Source of the DNA: Linnemannia elongata | Taxonomy: Eukaryota; Mortierellomycota; Mortierellomycetes; Mortierellales; Mortierellaceae | Length of the DNA stretch: 64,000 nt | Direction of reading: 5' to 3' | NCBI GenBank assembly: GCA_036320915.1 | Contig: JAXBDG010000014.1 | Location: 1-64,000, forward strand | Part shown: positions 61,754 to 64,000 of the stretch, one piece after another | Numbering within the stretch: the first letter of the stretch is position 1 | Layout of the letters: each line of letters starts with the position of its first letter | Program-made: the position numbers and the translations under genes | The notes under the pieces: generated by a model | The model's input: the letters and a program-made list of their open reading frames with translations, nothing else | Database searches by the model: none | What the model was told of the DNA's origin: nothing

Positions 61754-64000
61754 ATGACAAACACACCCAAAGACACCGACATCAACAAGCGCACCATGTC
61801 ACGCCAACACCAGCGCAGTCTCTCCACTCCCCCCACAGGCTTCTACGACATCATGGAGTTTTTCACAGGTGGCTCTCAGAACAGAGGGATGGCAAAGGTG
61901 AGGCGCGCGCACACCACAGCTACAACAACCCCAACCCTGACAGCCCCTGGCAAGAAAACATCGTTACAGTCGCCTCTGTTATGTCCTCACCTTGTGAATG
62001 TTTACAAAGGTCAAGCCCTCCCTCGGTCACTGCGTGCAACTCACCTCTTGCAGGATGACTTTGTTGAAGTTATTGAGGAAGGAGAGAGATGTGGGTTTTT
62101 GTTGACGAGGGAACAGTCTGTTTGGGGGATCGATGCTGTCTGTTCCGAGATCTGTCGTCGAGGTAATCAAAAAATACAAGGCATAAACATGCCATGCTCA
62201 CGCATCAAGTATAGTGACCGTCTTCGTCTCAAATGAAATCCTCGAATTGACAAACGAACCATCCCCTTTATTTCACCGTCCCTCTTGCTGCCCCAAACAG
62301 ACCCATGCACGAGATCTAACTCAACTCCGGACGTCCATGGCCCATCACCCACCCCAAACCAAGTGTCAACCATCTTCCGAACCCTCTTCAAGTCCCAGTC
62401 CGTCACGCGCCGTCCCGGTCGTCATGATTCCCTCTCGAGCAAAAGTCTTCCTTGGCATCCCTTGCCCCTTCTCGAACAGCTATCGTGCTCCTTCCACCAC
62501 TCTGTCTCTGCAAGCGACACTTCACAGCAACCTACTGCAGATGCTGCTAGTGTCGATGCACCCAACAGGCAGCCTCGCTACCATTCGTCTTCTCCCAGCC
62601 TCCGCCGGGATTGTCTCTCTCGCTCCTCGGAGTCCTCTGCCACAAATGATCAACGCATTCACAATACACTGGCTCTCCTGCTCACATCAGAGGAGCTCGC
62701 TATCGCCTTAACTCCTCTGTCAATGCAGGTGTTGCTCGAACTGCTTGCCTTGATTGTATCCAAGGGTTCCGAGTCGTTCAGCCCTTCCTACAGCGACGAC
62801 TTTGCGCTGTTCATTCAACCACATGGGAAATCCTATAAGGATCTCGTCAACCTCCTGCCCAAGCTCAGTCGGGAGCTCATGACCAAGGTTGTGGTTGCCG
62901 CCAGGCACTGGGCTCGGTACGAGGATGTGGAGGTGGTAGGGAGGAGGAGACGTCGATACTCAATCGAAGATTGCTCGAGGGACGATCTTTCGTTGTCTGG
63001 ATTTGGGAGCCTCACTCCGCAAGAGTTGCCTCCCCTACCAGATCCGAATAGAGCCTGTCTACAGAACCTGGCGAGTGCGCTCTTCAGTAACAACCTCAGT
63101 AGTAGCATAGCGCAGCTCAGCGGCAACACGATCACTTCTCACGGAGCACCCCAAATCAAGTATATGAAGGATCATCGGATCCAACGATCCACAAAAGAGA
63201 CATTGCAGAGTGTCAGTTCGACCGCGGTCGAGATTGATGGCAAGGACGCGATGGAGGCACTCGAGAACTTGATGTTGCTGCATGAGAGTGTGGATCAACT
63301 CGAGTCTTGGAAAAAGTTTTCGGATGCACACGCTGCTCTGCCTTTGCCGCCATGGCGGAGTACTTCTGCCATGGTTGAGAAGATGGCGTTGGTTGGGCAA
63401 GAAAAGAAGACTAAGCTGCTTCGAAAAAGTTCTCGCGGTCACTCTGTCTGCAAGACCGGTCGCATCAAAGGCAGGTCAATCATTGTACATATATGCGGCA
63501 TGTTCAAGTCTTTTTTCAGAGGAGGTATATTTCTGCGAGCTGAAGATGTTTTGATGTACCTAACGTAATACCACTTACGTTACCTTTTATAGTGCGTAGC
63601 CAGGCTCAGCCTCAACCTCACGATGTGTCGGCTTTGATCCCTCCGGTGCCCAGCAGAAAAGCTTCTTTGTGCACGCTCGACAAGGGTCTCTGCACTCTTG
63701 CCAAGGATGGCATATCAGCTGATGATACGTACAACTACAAGACCTCCTACTGGCAGTTCAAACACCGCCAAGACCGCGCTCGCCAGGACTTCGCGCCAGG
63801 TCCTTACTCGCCGCATCGCCCCAATCCTATGGCCACTGCTACTGTGCCCCTTTTTGCAACTGCCCAACACTTGGACAAAGAGAGGGAAGCAATGAGCGTT
63901 GACGATGAGACTTGCCTCTCTGGTAGTCTCAACTCTGATAGTTTGATCGTTTCTTCAGACTCCATTGCACAATCATCTCAGAGGGATACCCAAGCAACAA
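61754..64000 (+). CDS. Hypothetical protein, multi-exon, cut by the window edge
   Basis: Likely exons are 61754-61897, 62054-62162, 62301-63524 and 63593 onward, with introns of 156, 138 and 68 nt. The first intron (GTGAGG...TTGCAG) is in frame without a stop, so it could be retained. I prefer splicing because the sequence inside looks random, whereas DDFVEVIEEGERCGFLLTRE continues sensibly after FYDIMEFFTGG. The third exon holds a helical block at about 62670-62930 (LALLLTSEELAIALTPLSMQ, LLPKLSRELMTKVVVAARHW) amid Ser/Pro-rich disordered sequence. Exon 4 reads RSQAQPQPHDVSALIPPVPS and remains open to 64000. No catalytic motif is recognised, so function is unknown. Confidence 0.65.

Overview
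The window looks like nuclear DNA of an early-diverging filamentous fungus, most likely Mucoromycota and probably the Mortierella group. This placement is inferred. The evidence is spliceosomal introns with GTAAGT/GTATGT/GTACGT donors and TAG/CAG acceptors, a complete set of fungal orthologues (glycogen synthase, Rac, Rab7, Tom40, Paf1, Rvs161, Rax1, PIG-H), large F-box proteins, and long simple-sequence tracts between genes. I reconstructed gene models by hand from splice sites and reading-frame continuity.

Layout, left to right. 1-2700 is a 2.7 kb pyrimidine-rich tract with no credible gene, followed by a purine-rich 37-bp tandem repeat. An F-box protein (4339-5955, +) is followed in the same frame by a degenerate Fanzor/TnpB-type nuclease remnant (about 5960-6583, +). 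Then come an amino-acid permease (7024-8712, -), a second F-box protein (11072-13036, -), a 190-bp (GA)n tract, a secreted aspartic protease (15410-16976, +) and a TANGO2-family protein (17506-19162, +). Next are a Rac GTPase with five coding exons (19754-22535, -), a 3.4 kb gene-poor gap, glycogen synthase (25994-30383, +), a Bin3/MePCE-type RNA methyltransferase (30616-32862, -), a C2H2 zinc-finger protein (33901-35352, +) and a PAP2 lipid phosphatase (35770-37850, -). Three further minus-strand genes follow: Rvs161-type BAR protein (39760-41540), Paf1 (42112-44150) and PIG-H/Gpi15 (44636-45473). The right part holds a Rab7/Ypt7 GTPase (46696-49230, +), a compositionally odd segment with short perfect inverted repeats (about 49.7-50.9 kb), a Rax1-like RGS membrane protein (52044-55183, +), Tom40 (55896-58093, +), a small unknown protein (59600-59941, -) and a multi-exon unknown gene running off the right edge (61754-64000, +).

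There is no operon logic. The genes are housekeeping functions: polarity and membrane traffic (Rac, Rvs161, Rab7, Rax1), lipid and GPI metabolism (PAP2, PIG-H), transcription and RNA (Paf1, Bin3), carbohydrate storage (glycogen synthase) and mitochondrial import (Tom40). The most notable items are the Fanzor remnant, tiny exons and an intron placed between the P-loop Lys and Thr in both GTPase genes, several introns of 0.8-1.3 kb, and the possible organelle-derived insert near 50 kb.
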